A stretch of 64,000 bases of DNA from Burkholderiaceae bacterium (GCA_026125795.1 JAHCKM010000004.1:124001-188000), one strand, 5' to 3'. Shown: positions 6,830 through 15,953, counted from the first letter of the stretch. Notes: generated from the letters alone by a model not told the origin. Program-made: numbers and translations.

Positions 6830-7891
6830 ATGCGCACCCCGATCGAGAGCGGCTGCCCCGACCCGAAGCCGTTCATGCACCCCACGTTGCTGAAGAACTA
6901 CGGCAACTGGCGGTACCACGACCGGCCGCGCCCCGGCGTGCTGCACCACGTGTCGCACTCAGGCGACGAGGTGTGGACGGTGCGCGCCGGCACGCAGCGG
7001 CAGATGGACGTCTACACGATCCGCAAGCTGTGCGACATTGCCGACACCTTTGCCGACGGCCACGTGCGCTTCACGATCCGCTCGAACATCGAGTTCATGG
7101 TGGCCGATCAGAGCAAGGTTGCGCCGCTGATCGAGGCGCTCACCAGCAACGGCTTTCCGGTCGGCGGCACCGGGAACTCGGTGTCGATGATCGCCCACAC
7201 GCAGGGCTGGCTGCACTGCGACATTCCGGGCACCGACGCATCGGGCGCGGTCAAGGCGCTGATGGACGACCTGTACGGCGAGTTCATCAAGGAGGAGATG
7301 CCCAACCGCGTGCACCTGTCGACCTCGTGCTGCGAGATCAACTGCGGCGGCCAGGCGGACATCGCGATCATCATCCAGCACACCAAGCCGCCGAAGATCA
7401 ACCACGACTTGGTGGCCAACGTGTGCGAGCGTCCGGCCGTGGTGGCGCGCTGCCCGGTGGCGGCGATCCGCCCGGCGCTGGTCAACGGCAAGCCGTCGCT
7501 CGAGGTCGACGAGAAGAAATGCATCTGCTGCGGCGCCTGTTATCCGCCCTGCCCGCCGATGCAGATCAACGATCCGGAGCACTCCAAGCTGGCGATCTGG
7601 GTCGGCGGCAAGAACTCCAACGCGCGCGGCAAGCCCACCTTCATGAAGATGGTGGCATCGGGCCTGCCCAACAACCCGCCGCGCTGGCCCGAGGTGTCGG
7701 CCATCGTCAAGAAGATCCTCTACACCTACAAGGCCGACGCCCGGTCGTGGGAGCGGGTCTCCGACTGGGTCGAGCGCATCGGTTGGCCGCGTTTCTTCGA
7801 GAAGTGCGACCTGCCATTCACCAAATACCTGATCGACGACTGGCGCGGCTCGCGCTCGAGCCTGAACGCGTCGACCCACATCCGCTTCTAG
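6830..7891 (+). CDS. dsrB: reverse-type dissimilatory sulfite reductase beta subunit
   Basis: 353 residues from the ATG at 6830. Partner of DsrA in the alpha2beta2 sulfite reductase. Visible features are the LSTSCCEINCGG cysteine cluster typical of DsrB, and a ferredoxin domain with CICCGACYPPCPP (about residues 228-240). The C-terminus is basic and aromatic (DDWRGSRSSLNASTHIRF). It is separated from dsrA by 141 bases holding a repeat element, an unusually large gap for these tightly paired genes, and is followed by dsrE after 10 bases. Confidence 0.97.
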   Translation: MRTPIESGCPDPKPFMHPTLLKNYGNWRYHDRPRPGVLHHVSHSGDEVWTVRAGTQRQMDVYTIRKLCDIADTFADGHVRFTIRSNIEFMVADQSKVAPLIEALTSNGFPVGGTGNSVSMIAHTQGWLHCDIPGTDASGAVKALMDDLYGEFIKEEMPNRVHLSTSCCEINCGGQADIAIIIQHTKPPKINHDLVANVCERPAVVARCPVAAIRPALVNGKPSLEVDEKKCICCGACYPPCPPMQINDPEHSKLAIWVGGKNSNARGKPTFMKMVASGLPNNPPRWPEVSAIVKKILYTYKADARSWERVSDWVERIGWPRFFEKCDLPFTKYLIDDWRGSRSSLNASTHIRF

Positions 7892-7901
7892 GGCCGCGAC
7901 G

Positions 7902-8261
7902 ATGAAGTTCGGCTTGCTCGTCAGCGAAGGGCCCTACACGCACCAGGCCAGCGACACGGCGTATCAGTTCGCCGCTGCCGCGCTGGCCAAGGGCCACGAG
8001 GTGCAGCGCGTGTTCTTCTATCACGACGGCGTCTACAACGCGACCAAGTTCACCGAGCCGCCGCAGGACGACCGGCACATCGTCAACCGCTGGTCGGCGC
8101 TCGCCGCCGAGCACAAGGTCGACCTGGTGGTGTGCGTGGCCGCCGCGCTGCGCCGCGGCATCAAGGATGAGGTGCTGGCACCGGGCTTCCGCATCTCGGG
8201 CCTGGGCCAGTTGGTCGACAGCGGGATCAAGGCCGACCGCCTGGTCACCTTCGGCGACTGA
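7902..8261 (+). CDS. dsrE: DsrE sulfurtransferase subunit
   Basis: 119 residues. It forms the DsrE2F2H2 hexamer that transfers sulfane sulfur to DsrC in the cytoplasm. Cys78 (DLVVCVAAALRRG) is at the position of the essential cysteine of Allochromatium DsrE. It starts 10 bases after dsrB. The homologous TusD in enteric bacteria serves tRNA thiolation, but the dsrEFHC order within a dsr operon marks this as the sulfur-oxidation type. Confidence 0.95.
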   Translation: MKFGLLVSEGPYTHQASDTAYQFAAAALAKGHEVQRVFFYHDGVYNATKFTEPPQDDRHIVNRWSALAAEHKVDLVVCVAAALRRGIKDEVLAPGFRISGLGQLVDSGIKADRLVTFGD

Positions 8262-8285
8262 AGCGCAAGGCGGCGCGAGATGAAA

Positions 8286-8352
8286 CCCCCACGCTCACTT
8301 CGTTCGCTGCCCCCCGAGGGGGCGCAGGCCCCCCTTGGGGCGGCCCGGCGGG
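8286..8352. repeat. C/G-rich dispersed repeat between dsrE and dsrF
   Basis: A well-formed copy: CCCCCACGCTCACTTCGTTC, then GCTGCCCCCCGAGGGGGCGC, and finally CCCCTTGGGGCGGCCCGGCGG. At least two short hairpins are possible. The first part is shared almost base for base with the element at 23121-23160. It splits dsrE from dsrF, genes whose products form one hexamer. Confidence 0.8.
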
Positions 8353-8359
8353 AGGCCAG

Positions 8360-8716
8360 ATGAAGAAGTTCATGTTCGTCAACCGCAAGCCGCCCTACGG
8401 CACGATCTACGCGCTCGAAAGCCTCGAGGTGGTGCTGATCGCCGCCACCTTCGACCAGGACGTGAGCCTGGCGTTCGTCGATGACGGCGTCTACGAGCTG
8501 GTCAAGGGGCAGAACAGCAAGGGCATCGGCATCAAGAACTTCTCGCCGACCTACCGCGCACTCGAAGGCTACGACGTCGAGAAGCTGTACGTCGAGCGCG
8601 AGTCGCTCGACGCACGCGGGCTGACCGAGGCCGACCTGCTGGTGCCGGTGCAGGTGCTGGGCAGCGCCGAGATGGCCGCGCTGATGGCCGAGCAGGACGT
8701 GGTGCTTTCCTTCTGA
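8360..8716 (+). CDS. dsrF: DsrF sulfurtransferase subunit
   Basis: 118 residues of the DsrE/DsrF/TusC fold (FMFVNRKPPYGTIYALESLEVVL, FVDDGVYELVKGQN). No cysteine is present, as expected for the structural F/TusC subunit. It starts 7 bases after a repeat element and is followed by dsrH after 8 bases. Role: structural partner of DsrE and DsrH in sulfur relay to DsrC. Confidence 0.94.
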   Translation: MKKFMFVNRKPPYGTIYALESLEVVLIAATFDQDVSLAFVDDGVYELVKGQNSKGIGIKNFSPTYRALEGYDVEKLYVERESLDARGLTEADLLVPVQVLGSAEMAALMAEQDVVLSF

Positions 8717-8724
8717 GGCCGGGC

Positions 8725-9024
8725 ATGCTGCACATCGTCAACAAGTCCCACGCGCAGACCACCACGCTGCAAAGCTGCCTGCGACTGGCCCAGTCCGGCT
8801 CGGCGCTGCTGCTGATCGAAGACGCCGTTTACGCGGCCACCACCGCCGGCGCCGCAGCGTCGGGCGTGGTCGAGGCCCTGCAGCGCCTGAAGGTCTATGC
8901 GCTGCAGCCCGACGTCGACGCGCGCGGCATGACCGGCAAGCTGATCGACGGCATCACCACGGTCGACTACGGCGGCTTCGTCGACCTGGTGGCCGAACAC
9001 CCCACCTGCCAGTCCTGGCTTTGA
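8725..9024 (+). CDS. dsrH: DsrH sulfurtransferase subunit
   Basis: 99 residues of the DsrH/TusB family (MLHIVNKS, LLLIEDAVYAA). Cys18 occupies roughly the position of the conserved DsrH cysteine. A second Cys lies near the C-terminus (HPTCQSWL). It completes the DsrEFH complex and precedes dsrC by 46 bases. Confidence 0.93.
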   Translation: MLHIVNKSHAQTTTLQSCLRLAQSGSALLLIEDAVYAATTAGAAASGVVEALQRLKVYALQPDVDARGMTGKLIDGITTVDYGGFVDLVAEHPTCQSWL

Positions 9025-9070
9025 TGCCGGCCTGATCGCACCCACTCATCACGCTCCGGAGAGAAACCCC

Positions 9071-9403
9071 ATGGGCATCGAAGTCAACGGCACGCCTTAC
9101 GAGACCGACGAGGAGGGTTATCTCGTCAACCTGGCCGACTGGAACGAGGAGATCGCCAACGCGATCGCCAAGTCCGAGAACGTCGAGATGACGCCCAATC
9201 ACTGGGAAGTCGTCAACTTCCTGCGCGACTACTACAACGAATATCAGATCGCGCCGGCGGTGCGCGTGCTGACCAAGGCCATCGGCAAGCAACTCGGCCC
9301 CGACAAGGGCAACAGCAAGTACCTGTACGAGCTGTTCCCGTACGGCCCGGCCAAGCAGGCCTGCAAGATCGCGGGCCTGCCCAAGCCGACGGGCTGCGTC
9401 TAG
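9071..9403 (+). CDS. dsrC: DsrC sulfur carrier with both redox cysteines
   Basis: 110 residues. Cytoplasmic sulfur carrier that receives sulfur from DsrEFH and is the substrate of DsrAB; the resulting disulfide is thought to be handled by DsrK. Both conserved cysteines are present: Cys98 (AKQACKIAGLP) and the penultimate Cys109 (PTGCV) on the flexible C-terminal arm. A good ribosome site (CCGGAGAGAAACCCC) precedes the ATG. Two paralogues in this window, at 3982-4311 and 17395-17760, lack these cysteines, so this is the only functional carrier here. Confidence 0.97.
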   Translation: MGIEVNGTPYETDEEGYLVNLADWNEEIANAIAKSENVEMTPNHWEVVNFLRDYYNEYQIAPAVRVLTKAIGKQLGPDKGNSKYLYELFPYGPAKQACKIAGLPKPTGCV

Positions 9404-9441
9404 GCGTCGCGCCGGCGATCGATTCAGCCACAGGCTCAAAC

Positions 9442-10170
9442 ATGAGCGTGCTGACGATTGCCTACGCCGCGTTGTTCTACGCCGCGACCGGCGTGCTCGT
9501 GGTCGGACTGGTCGCCAAGGTCAGGGTCTACCTGCGCACGCCCGCGCCGCTGAAGATCCCCACCACGCCGGCGCCCACCACCACCACCGGCGTCGCGCTG
9601 CGCCTGACGCGCGAGGTGGTGCTGTTCGAGAGCCTGTTCAAGTCGAGCAAGTGGACCTGGCTGTTCGGCTGGATGTTCCATGCCGCGCTGTTGCTGGTGC
9701 TGCTGCGCCACCTGCGCTACTTCCAGCAGCCGGTGTGGACGCCGGTCGTCTGGGTGCAGGCCTTCGGCACCTACGCGGGCTTCGTCATGGCCGCGGGCCT
9801 GGCGGGCCTGTGGGCGCGCCGCTTCCTGGTTGATCGCGTGCGCTACATCTCCACGCCGTCGGACCACCTGCACCTGGCGCTGCTGCTGGCCATCGCGCTC
9901 TCCGGCCTGGGCATGCGCTTCGTGGCGCACACCGACATCGTCGCGCTCAAGGCCTTCATGCTGGGCCTGATGCGTTTCGACCTGCAACCATTGCCGGCCG
10001 ATCCGTTGCTGCTGGTGCACCTGACGCTGGTGGCACTGCTGATGATCGTGTTTCCGATCAGCAAGCTGCTGCACGCACCCGGCCTGTTCTTCAGCCCCAC
10101 GCGCAACCAGGCCGACACCTCGCGCGAGGCGCGGCACATCGCGGCGTGGGCCGAGGCGCTCGACAAGTAG
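9442..10170 (+). CDS. dsrM: DsrM membrane cytochrome b subunit
   Basis: 242 residues, about five or six hydrophobic helices, related to the NarI gamma subunit of nitrate reductase. Histidines suitable for haem b ligation occur in helices (GWMFHAALLLVLLRHLRYF, DHLHLALLLAI, LLLVHLTLVALL). With DsrK it forms the quinone-interacting core of the DsrMKJOP complex in the cytoplasmic membrane. It is followed 7 bases later by dsrK. Confidence 0.94.
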   Translation: MSVLTIAYAALFYAATGVLVVGLVAKVRVYLRTPAPLKIPTTPAPTTTTGVALRLTREVVLFESLFKSSKWTWLFGWMFHAALLLVLLRHLRYFQQPVWTPVVWVQAFGTYAGFVMAAGLAGLWARRFLVDRVRYISTPSDHLHLALLLAIALSGLGMRFVAHTDIVALKAFMLGLMRFDLQPLPADPLLLVHLTLVALLMIVFPISKLLHAPGLFFSPTRNQADTSREARHIAAWAEALDK

Positions 10171-10177
10171 CACGACC

Positions 10178-11674
10178 ATGGCCACCACCGCGTTCGAGAC
10201 GCCCAAGCTCAAGCCCTACCCGGTCATCCCGCTGGTGGCCGAGGGCGCGATGGCGCACAGCAAGCCGTTCGTCGCGTCGCCGGCGATCCAGAGCAACCTC
10301 GGTTTCCCGGGCGAGCTCACGGAAGGCTGGGAGCAGCGCGCCGTGGCCAAGATGGGCGAGTTGCTCGGCAAGTACCGCTCCTTGCGCGTCTACATGGACG
10401 CCTGCGTGCACTGCGGCGCCTGCTCCGACAAGTGCCACTACTTCCTCGGCACCGGCGATCCCAAGAACATGCCGGTGGCGCGCCAGGACCTGATGCGCGC
10501 GGTGTACCGCCGCTACTTCACGTTCGCCGGCAAGCACTTTCCCAAACTGGTCGGCGCGGTCGACATGACCCGCGAGGTGCTCGACGACTGGTGGCGCTAC
10601 TACAACCAGTGTTCGGAATGCCGGCGCTGCAGCGTGTTCTGCCCCTACGGCATCGACACCGCCGAGGTCACGATGGCCGCGCGCGAGATCATGGACTCGG
10701 TGGGACTGGGGCAGAAGTACGCCAACGAGATCATCGGCAAGGTGCATCGCATCGGCAACAACCTCGGCATCCCGGGGCCGGCGCTGGAAGACACGCTGCT
10801 CGGTCTCGAAGAGGACACCAAGGAAGAGACCGGCATCGACGTGCGCTTTCCGCTCGACGTCGAAGGCGCCGAGGTGCTGCTGGTGACGCCGAGCGCCGAC
10901 TTCTTCTCCGAGCCGCACGTCGAAAGCCTGATCGGCTACGCCAAGGTGTTCCATGCCGCCGGCATCAGCTGGACGCTGAGCTCCAGGGCCAGCGAGGCCG
11001 GCAACTTCGGCCTGTTCATCGGCAACTACGAGCAGATGCGCAACATCTCGCTGCGTGTGAAGGAGGCCGCGCAAGCCCTGGGCGTCAAGCGCATCGTGGT
11101 CGGCGAATGCGGGCACGCCTGGCGCGTGGCCTACAGCTTCTGGAACACGCTGATCGGCCCGTTCGACTGGCTCGATGCACGCTACCCGGTGCCGCAGCAC
11201 ATCTGCGAGTTCACGCATGACCTGATCCAGCGCGGCGCGTTGCAGTTCGACAAGGACAGGAACGACGACCGCATCATCACCTTCCACGACTCGTGCAACG
11301 TGGCGCGCGCCTCGCGCATGGGCAACATGCCCGGCGGGCAGTTCGTGATCCCGCGCGAGATCATCAAGGCGGTCGCCAACCACTTCCACGACATGGCGCC
11401 CGGCACGATCCACGAAGCCACCTTCTGCTGCGGCGGTGGCGGCGGCCTGCTGACCGACGACCTGCTCGAGCTGCGCGTCAAGGGCGCGCTGCCGCGCATG
11501 GAGGCGCTGAAGTCCGTGGTCGACGAGCATGGCGTGAACTTCATGGCCACGATCTGCGCGATCTGCAAGGCCCAGTTCAGCAAGGTGCTGCCGTACTACG
11601 GCTTCGACATGGGCATGGTCGGCGGCGTGCACCAGCTCGTCAGCAAGGCCATCCGGCTCGGCGCCGCGCATTGA
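10178..11674 (+). CDS. dsrK: DsrK heterodisulfide-reductase-like Fe-S subunit
   Basis: 498 residues, cytoplasmic, HdrD-like. Two [4Fe-4S] motifs (CVHCGACSDKCHYFLGTGDP and CSECRRCSVFCPYGID) are followed by CCG-type domains (HDSCN and FCCGGGGG) that bind the special cluster thought to reduce or oxidise the DsrC trisulfide/disulfide. It pairs with DsrM. A shorter paralogue is at 21819-23114. Confidence 0.95.
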   Translation: MATTAFETPKLKPYPVIPLVAEGAMAHSKPFVASPAIQSNLGFPGELTEGWEQRAVAKMGELLGKYRSLRVYMDACVHCGACSDKCHYFLGTGDPKNMPVARQDLMRAVYRRYFTFAGKHFPKLVGAVDMTREVLDDWWRYYNQCSECRRCSVFCPYGIDTAEVTMAAREIMDSVGLGQKYANEIIGKVHRIGNNLGIPGPALEDTLLGLEEDTKEETGIDVRFPLDVEGAEVLLVTPSADFFSEPHVESLIGYAKVFHAAGISWTLSSRASEAGNFGLFIGNYEQMRNISLRVKEAAQALGVKRIVVGECGHAWRVAYSFWNTLIGPFDWLDARYPVPQHICEFTHDLIQRGALQFDKDRNDDRIITFHDSCNVARASRMGNMPGGQFVIPREIIKAVANHFHDMAPGTIHEATFCCGGGGGLLTDDLLELRVKGALPRMEALKSVVDEHGVNFMATICAICKAQFSKVLPYYGFDMGMVGGVHQLVSKAIRLGAAH

Positions 11675-11696
11675 CCATCAAGTTCCAGGAGACCGC

Positions 11697-13655
11697 ATGT
11701 CGTCCGCACCGTCGTCCGCCGATGTCAAGCCGCTGACCTTCCGCCGCTACAAGGATGGCGACGCCAAGCCGCTGGCCTGGCAGCAGGAGATCTTCGACGC
11801 CGACCACTCGCACAAGTGCCCCACCTACATCCAGAGCACGCCGCCTTGCCAGGGCTCGTGCCCGTCGGGCGAAGACATCCGCGGCTACCTGAACATCGTG
11901 CGCGGCATCGAGAAGCCGCCGGCCGGCGTGCCGTGGCAGGAGTACGCGTGGCGCCGGCTCACCGAAGCCAACCCGCTGCCGTCGGTGATGGGCCGCGTGT
12001 GCCCGGCGCCGTGCGAGTCGGGCTGCAACCGCAACCAGGTGGAAGATTTCGTCGGCATCAATTCGGTCGAGCATTTTCTCGGCGAATACGCGATCGAGAA
12101 GAAGCTCGCCTTCCCGAAGCCCGAGACCCGCACCGGCAAGAAGGTGGCCGTGATCGGCGGCGGCCCGGCCGGCCTGTCGGCGGCCTACCAGCTGGCGCGC
12201 AAGGGCCACATGGTGACGATCTTCGACGAGCGCGCCGAGCTCGGCGGCATGATGCGCTACGGCATCCCGGGCTTTCGCACGCCGCGCGCCGTGCTCGACG
12301 CCGAGATCGCACGCATCGTCGACCTCGGCGTGGCCACGCGGATGAACTGCCGCATTGGCACCGACGTCACGCTCGAGCAGATCAAAAGCGAGTTCGATGC
12401 CGTGTTCCTCGGCCTGGGTGCGCAAAGCGGCCGGCCGCTGCCGGTGCCAGGCGCCGAAGCCCCCAACTGCGTCACCGCCACGGCGTTCCTGAAAGCCTTC
12501 AACGACGGCCGCATGCTGCACGTGGGCAAACGCGTCGTCGTGGTCGGCGGTGGCGACACGTCGATCGACGTGGCCACGGTGGCGCGGCGACTCGGCCACA
12601 TCGACCAGGTGCACGAGTCCGACCGCCCCGAACACGCCATTGCCGGCTATGCGGCCCACGACGCCGCGCTGCTGTCGGCGCGCCAGGGCGCCGAGGTCAC
12701 GCTGACGTCGGTGTTCGGCATCGACAAGATGCAGGCCAACAAGCACGAGATCGAGCAGGCGCTGGCCGAAGGCATCGCGATCCGCGGCGGTCTGGCGCCG
12801 CTGGCCGTGCTGCGCGACGGCAGCGGCCGCGCCACCGCGCTGCGTGTCGTGCGGTGCGAGGCCAGGTTCGTCGGCGGCCGGCTCGAGATCAAGCAGGTCG
12901 CTGGCACCGAAGAGGACATCGCGGCCGACCTGATCGTCTCGGCGATCGGCCAGGCGGTGGATTTCAGCGGCCTGGAGGCGCTGAACAACGGCAAGGGCGC
13001 CATCAACTCCGACAAGAACTACCAGGTGCAGGGCCAGCCGGGTCTGTTCGTCGGCGGCGACGTGGTTCGGCCGCACCTGTTGACCACCGCGATCGGCCAT
13101 GGCGCGATCGCCGCCGACGGCATCGATCGCCACCTGCGCGGCGAGCCGCCCGACAAGCGGCCCAAGATCGACGTGCACAGCTTCGACCTGACGCGCAAGA
13201 TGGTCGAGAAGGGCCTCAAGGTCACGCGCATCGAGCAGCCGCTGTGGGGCACCGACGCCAGCCCCGGCGCGATCCACAACTACGACAACCGCTCCGACCG
13301 TTACGTCATCCCGCACACCGAGCTGTTCCTCGGCCACTTCAACCACACGCCGCGCAACCGGCGCAAGGTGGTCACCCTCACGGCCGAGCAGGCGCTCAAC
13401 AACTTCGAGGAGCGCCTGGTGCCGCTGCTGGAGGCCCAGGCCCAGGCCGAGGCCAAACGCTGCATGAGTTGCGGGCAGTGCTTCGAGTGCGACAACTGCG
13501 TCGTCTACTGTCCGCAGACCGCGGTGTTCAAGGTGCCCAAGGCCAAGTCGACCATGGGCCGCTACGTCGACACCGACTACACCAAGTGCATCGGCTGCCA
13601 CATCTGCAAGGATGTCTGCCCCACCGGCTACATCCAGATGGGGCTGGGGGAGTAG
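11697..13655 (+). CDS. dsrL: DsrL NAD(P)H oxidoreductase of the oxidative Dsr pathway
   Basis: 652 residues, an iron-sulfur flavoprotein related to the small subunit of glutamate synthase. The N-terminal Fe-S region has CQGSCPSGEDIRGY and CPAPCESGCNRN. An FAD site follows (VIGGGPAGLSAAYQLARKG, residue about 150), then an NAD(P) site (VVVVGGGDTSIDVATVARR, about 280). The C-terminus is a 2[4Fe-4S] ferredoxin domain (CMSCGQCFECDNCVVYCP and CIGCHICKDVCPTGY). DsrL is the electron acceptor partner of DsrAB in sulfur oxidisers and supports the oxidative reading of this operon. The ATG at 11697 follows CCAGGAGACCGC. Confidence 0.95.
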   Translation: MSSAPSSADVKPLTFRRYKDGDAKPLAWQQEIFDADHSHKCPTYIQSTPPCQGSCPSGEDIRGYLNIVRGIEKPPAGVPWQEYAWRRLTEANPLPSVMGRVCPAPCESGCNRNQVEDFVGINSVEHFLGEYAIEKKLAFPKPETRTGKKVAVIGGGPAGLSAAYQLARKGHMVTIFDERAELGGMMRYGIPGFRTPRAVLDAEIARIVDLGVATRMNCRIGTDVTLEQIKSEFDAVFLGLGAQSGRPLPVPGAEAPNCVTATAFLKAFNDGRMLHVGKRVVVVGGGDTSIDVATVARRLGHIDQVHESDRPEHAIAGYAAHDAALLSARQGAEVTLTSVFGIDKMQANKHEIEQALAEGIAIRGGLAPLAVLRDGSGRATALRVVRCEARFVGGRLEIKQVAGTEEDIAADLIVSAIGQAVDFSGLEALNNGKGAINSDKNYQVQGQPGLFVGGDVVRPHLLTTAIGHGAIAADGIDRHLRGEPPDKRPKIDVHSFDLTRKMVEKGLKVTRIEQPLWGTDASPGAIHNYDNRSDRYVIPHTELFLGHFNHTPRNRRKVVTLTAEQALNNFEERLVPLLEAQAQAEAKRCMSCGQCFECDNCVVYCPQTAVFKVPKAKSTMGRYVDTDYTKCIGCHICKDVCPTGYIQMGLGE

Positions 13656-13658
13656 CCG

Positions 13659-14036
13659 GTGCTTTCGCGCGCGCTGGTCCTGGTGTTGCTCACGACCTCA
13701 GGCGTCGCGTTCGGCGGCGACGGCCGCACGCCGCTGCCGGTGATCGAACCCGCCACGGCGGGCGCGCAGTGCGTGGAGCCTGCCGAGGTGATGCGGCGCA
13801 ACCACATGCGCTTCCTCGAGCACCAGCGCGACGACACGGTGCGCGGGGGCGTGCGCGGTGCCAAGTACAGCCTGAAGGCCTGCATCGACTGCCACGCCAG
13901 CACCAAGACGGCCAGCGTGGCCCGGGGCGAGACCAACTTCTGCGTCAGCTGCCACAGCTACGCTGCGGTGCGGATCGACTGTTTCGACTGCCACACGAGC
14001 AAATCGTCCAAGCTCGTGCAGGGATCGGTCAAATGA
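13659..14036 (+). CDS. dsrJ: DsrJ triheme periplasmic cytochrome c
   Basis: 125 residues starting at a GTG three bases after dsrL. An N-terminal signal sequence or anchor (LSRALVLVLLTTSGVAFG) targets the periplasm. Three haem c motifs are present: CIDCH, CVSCH and CFDCH. DsrJ is the periplasmic subunit of DsrMKJOP. Its stop overlaps the dsrO start (ATGA). Confidence 0.94.
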   Translation: MLSRALVLVLLTTSGVAFGGDGRTPLPVIEPATAGAQCVEPAEVMRRNHMRFLEHQRDDTVRGGVRGAKYSLKACIDCHASTKTASVARGETNFCVSCHSYAAVRIDCFDCHTSKSSKLVQGSVK

Positions 14037-14755
14037 GTCGGCGCGGCTTCCTCGGCGTGGCCGCGGCCGGGCTGGCCGGCGCGGTGCTGGCCCCCGGCAT
14101 CCGGTTGATCGAGATCGCGCAAGCCGCCACGCCCGGCGCGGGCGCGAGCCCCAAGGTGCGCTGGGGCATGCTCATCGACACCAGCAAGTGCGCCGAAGGC
14201 TGCACCGACTGCGTCGACGCCTGCAACGCCGAGAACGGCCTGGCGCCGGCCAAGCGCAGCACCGATCCGCAATGGATCCGCAAGATCGAGATCAAGGAGG
14301 TCAAGACCGGCCGCACCGCCTCGCTGCCGGTGATGTGCCAGCACTGCGCCGATCCGCCGTGCGTCGACGTCTGCCCGACCGGGGCCTCGTTCAAGCGCGC
14401 CGACGGCATCGTGCTGGTCGACCGCCACAGCTGCATCGGCTGTCGCTATTGCATGATGGCCTGTCCCTACAAGGCGCGCTCGTTCGTGCACGAGCCGCTC
14501 GCCGATCAGAAGGCCGACGTGCCGCGCGGCAAGGGCTGCGTCGAGAGCTGCACGCTGTGCGTGCACCGGCTCGACAAGGGCAACAAGACCACCGCCTGCG
14601 CCGAAGCTTGCACCAAGGCCGGCCACGGCGCGATCGTGTTCGGCGACCTCAACGATCCGGCCAGCGAGATCTCACGGCGCGTGCGCGCCGTCGCCAGCAC
14701 GCAGCTGCGCGCCGACCTCGGCCTCGACCCGGGCGTGCGCTACCAGGGGTTGTGA
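14033..14755 (+). CDS. dsrO: DsrO periplasmic Fe-S subunit
   Basis: 240 residues with a twin-arginine signal (MSRRGFLGVAAAGLAGAV). It has multiple [4Fe-4S] motifs typical of the DmsB/HybA family: CAEGCTDCVDAC, CQHCADPPCVDVCP, CIGCRYCMMACP and CVESCTLC. It transfers electrons between DsrJ and DsrP on the outer membrane face of the complex. Its frame is also open through dsrL in a shadow frame, but the ATG at 14033 overlapping the dsrJ stop by four bases is clearly the start. Confidence 0.95.
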   Translation: MSRRGFLGVAAAGLAGAVLAPGIRLIEIAQAATPGAGASPKVRWGMLIDTSKCAEGCTDCVDACNAENGLAPAKRSTDPQWIRKIEIKEVKTGRTASLPVMCQHCADPPCVDVCPTGASFKRADGIVLVDRHSCIGCRYCMMACPYKARSFVHEPLADQKADVPRGKGCVESCTLCVHRLDKGNKTTACAEACTKAGHGAIVFGDLNDPASEISRRVRAVASTQLRADLGLDPGVRYQGL

Positions 14756-14758
14756 GCC

Positions 14759-15952
14759 ATGGCCCAGACCTTCAGGCGCCTCGAGCAGAAGATCTTCTAC
14801 GGCTTGCTGGCCGCCGGCGCTGCCGTCACGCTGGCGGGCCTCGGCGCCGCGCACTGGATGGACGAGCGCGGCCACATCGTCACCGGCATGGATAACCAGG
14901 TGGTGTGGGGCCTGCCGCATGTGTTCGCGATCTTCATGATCGTTGCCGCCTCGGGCGTGCTGAACGTCGCCTCGATCGGCTCGGTGTTCGACCAGCCGGT
15001 CTACAAGAAACGCGCACCGCTTTCGGGGCTGCTGTCGCTGGCGCTGCTGGCCGGCGGCTTGATGGTGCTGATGCTCGACCTGGGCCGGCCCGAGCGCGTG
15101 ATCGTCGCCGCCACGCACTACAACTTCACGTCGGTGTTCGCGTGGAACGTGTTCCTCTACAGCGGCATGTTCGCGATCGTCATGATCTACCTGTGGACGA
15201 TGTTCGAGCGCCGCTTCAATCACCATGCCAAGGCTGCCGGCATCGCCGCGCTGGTGTGGCGCTTCGTGCTGACCACCGGCACCGGGTCGATCTTCGGCTT
15301 CCTGGTGGCGCGTCAGGCCTACCAGTCGGCGCTGCTGGCGCCGCTGTTCATCGTGCTGTCGTTCGGCTGGGGCCTGGCGGTGTTCCTGATCGCGCAATCG
15401 ACGATGGTTGCGTGGAACGAGCAGCGCCTGCCCGCCGACGTGCAGCGCCGTCTGGCGCGGCTGCTCGGCGTGTTCGTCGCCGCGGCGCTGTACCTGGTGG
15501 CCGTGTACCACGGGACCAACCTGTACTTCGCACGCCAGGGTGCGTTCGAGGCCTTCATCCTGCGTGACGGCGGCATCTACCCGCTGTTGTTCTGGCTCGG
15601 CTTCGTCGGCGTCGGATCGCTGCTGCCGGCGCTGCTGCTGTTCCACCCGCGCCTGTGCGGCGCACGCGGCGCGCTGGCCGCGTCGTCGCTGGTCCTTGTG
15701 GGCGCCTTCGCGTTCCTGTACGTCTTCGTCATCGGCGGGCAGGCCTATCCGCTGGACATCCTGCCCGGCTACGACGTGCGTAGCACGTTCGGCGACGGCG
15801 CGATCGCCCACTACGTGCCGCGCTGGCCCGAGCTGCTGCTGGGGCTGGGCGGCGTCGGCGCCGCGTTCGTGATCACCGCGGTGGGCATGCGCGCGTTCGA
15901 CTTCCTGCCGCATGACGACCTGCCCGCCCCGTCCACCGCCCAGGCCGGATGA
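14759..15952 (+). CDS. dsrP: DsrP NrfD-like integral membrane subunit
   Basis: 397 residues with about ten hydrophobic segments. It belongs to the NrfD/PsrC family of quinone-interacting membrane proteins. The start lies 3 bases after dsrO. It anchors DsrO and, with DsrM, links the complex to the quinone pool. The motif LDLGRPERV is typical of the family. The next gene starts one base after its stop. Confidence 0.94.
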   Translation: MAQTFRRLEQKIFYGLLAAGAAVTLAGLGAAHWMDERGHIVTGMDNQVVWGLPHVFAIFMIVAASGVLNVASIGSVFDQPVYKKRAPLSGLLSLALLAGGLMVLMLDLGRPERVIVAATHYNFTSVFAWNVFLYSGMFAIVMIYLWTMFERRFNHHAKAAGIAALVWRFVLTTGTGSIFGFLVARQAYQSALLAPLFIVLSFGWGLAVFLIAQSTMVAWNEQRLPADVQRRLARLLGVFVAAALYLVAVYHGTNLYFARQGAFEAFILRDGGIYPLLFWLGFVGVGSLLPALLLFHPRLCGARGALAASSLVLVGAFAFLYVFVIGGQAYPLDILPGYDVRSTFGDGAIAHYVPRWPELLLGLGGVGAAFVITAVGMRAFDFLPHDDLPAPSTAQAG

Positions 15953-15953
15953 G

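Noticed and set aside
11640-13601. 653-codon open frame on the minus strand opposite dsrL
   Set aside because: It is a shadow frame of high-GC coding DNA. It has no domain motif, is rich in Arg, His and Val, and the plus strand has clear DsrL motifs throughout.
11816-14755. 979-codon frame joining a dsrL shadow to DsrO
   Set aside because: Only the last 240 codons match a protein (DsrO). The ATG at 14033 overlapping the dsrJ stop explains the start, so there is no real fusion.
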